From the NCBI GenBank assembly GCA_937891245.1, contig CALAGB010000234.1, forward strand, positions 1-6,308: a DNA stretch of 6,308 nucleotides, read 5' to 3'. This document shows positions 5,991 to 6,308 of the stretch, one piece after another. Numbering within the stretch: position 1 is the first letter of the stretch; every line of letters starts with the position of its first letter. Both the position numbers and the translations under genes were made by a program. Under the pieces are notes generated by a model. The model was not told the origin of the DNA and ran no database searches. It saw only the letters and a list, made by a program, of their open reading frames with translations. This stretch comes from an uncultured Thermomicrobiales bacterium (GTDB lineage: Bacteria > Chloroflexota > Chloroflexia > Thermomicrobiales > Thermomicrobiaceae).

Positions 5991-6308
5991 TCAATCGAGT
6001 TCAAGCGCATCGAGCGTCGTCGTGGCGATTCCGGCGAGCGCCATCTCGGCGATCGCGTCGGCCGAATCGCCCGGTTGAACCTCGACGCCACGAATCGCGT
6101 CGAGCAGCAACGTCACCCGGCGGCCCGACTTCGCGGCATCCAGCGCGCTCTTGCGCACGCAATAATCGGTCGCCAGGCCGCCGACATAGAGGTGATCCAC
6201 CCGATCCGCACTCAATCGCTCCTCAAGCGTGCTGCCGTCTGGAAAGTGGCCCTCGAAGGCGGAATAGCCATCGTCTTCGGCGTCCGTTCCCTTGCTCAGG
6301 ATGTTCTC
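5991..6308 (-). CDS. pncA: Nicotinamidase/isochorismatase-family hydrolase, C-terminal part (runs off right edge)
   Basis: The minus strand is open from base 6308 to a TGA at 5993-5991 and gives the last 105 residues of a cysteine hydrolase; the start lies beyond the window. The visible part carries SKGTD with the catalytic Lys (visible residue 6), then GYSAFEG (14-20) and the nucleophile motif GLATDYCV (44-51, catalytic Cys50). It continues with ALDAAKSGRRVTLLLDAIRG and ends in a short DALELD tail. These motifs and their spacing fit nicotinamidase (PncA), which deaminates nicotinamide to nicotinate for NAD salvage in the cytoplasm, better than other isochorismatase-like hydrolases. The N-terminal Asp of the catalytic triad and the metal-binding His residues would be outside the window and were not seen. 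The gene is convergent with the receiver gene, only seven bases from its stop, with no terminator between them. Confidence is high for the family and good for nicotinamidase. Confidence 0.85.
   Translation of the reverse strand, partial: ENILSKGTDAEDDGYSAFEGHFPDGSTLEERLSADRVDHLYVGGLATDYCVRKSALDAAKSGRRVTLLLDAIRGVEVQPGDSADAIAEMALAGIATTTLDALELD

Noticed and set aside
1..6308. CRISPR array, transposase, tRNA/rRNA, toxin-antitoxin or phage-defence genes
   Set aside because: No regularly spaced repeats, no terminal inverted repeats with a transposase, no RNA gene signatures, and no defence-type domains were seen on either strand.

Overview
The window looks like chromosomal DNA from a GC-rich bacterium (roughly 60% GC by eye, GTG starts, strong G/C preference at third codon positions). 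Nothing fixes the taxon. The mix of a Wzm/Wzt exporter, a YfhO-like membrane protein, a stand-alone degenerate receiver and a nicotinamidase would fit a Chloroflexota/Thermomicrobia-type or similar high-GC lineage, but that is a guess.

Layout: (1) 1-150, minus strand, is the N-terminus of a lipoprotein that runs off the left edge. (2) 151-237 is a short divergent intergenic stretch. (3) 238-2387, plus strand, is a two-gene unit with a TAGTG stop/start overlap: an ABC-2 polysaccharide permease (Wzm-like) and its ATPase with a Wzt-type C-terminal extension. (4) 2440-4845, minus strand and convergent with the exporter, is an 801-residue YfhO-family multi-pass protein, probably a GT-C-type membrane glycosyltransferase. 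(5) 4846-5539 is about 700 bases with no convincing gene but two small inverted repeats. (6) 5540-5983, plus strand, is a small stand-alone receiver-domain protein that has lost its phospho-acceptor Asp and its conserved Lys. (7) 5991-6308, minus strand, is the C-terminal half of a nicotinamidase/isochorismatase-family hydrolase that runs off the right edge.

How they fit together: the permease and ATPase should form the inner-membrane exporter for a lipid-linked cell-surface polysaccharide. The YfhO-like protein could add sugars to a surface glycan on the outer face of the membrane, so the left two thirds of the window reads as the edge of a cell-envelope glycan locus. The right third (pseudo-receiver, nicotinamidase) is unrelated housekeeping or regulatory content as far as can be seen. 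No mobile element, CRISPR array, RNA gene or phage gene was recognised, and no clearly new multi-gene system is evident. The most unusual single item is the pseudo-receiver.
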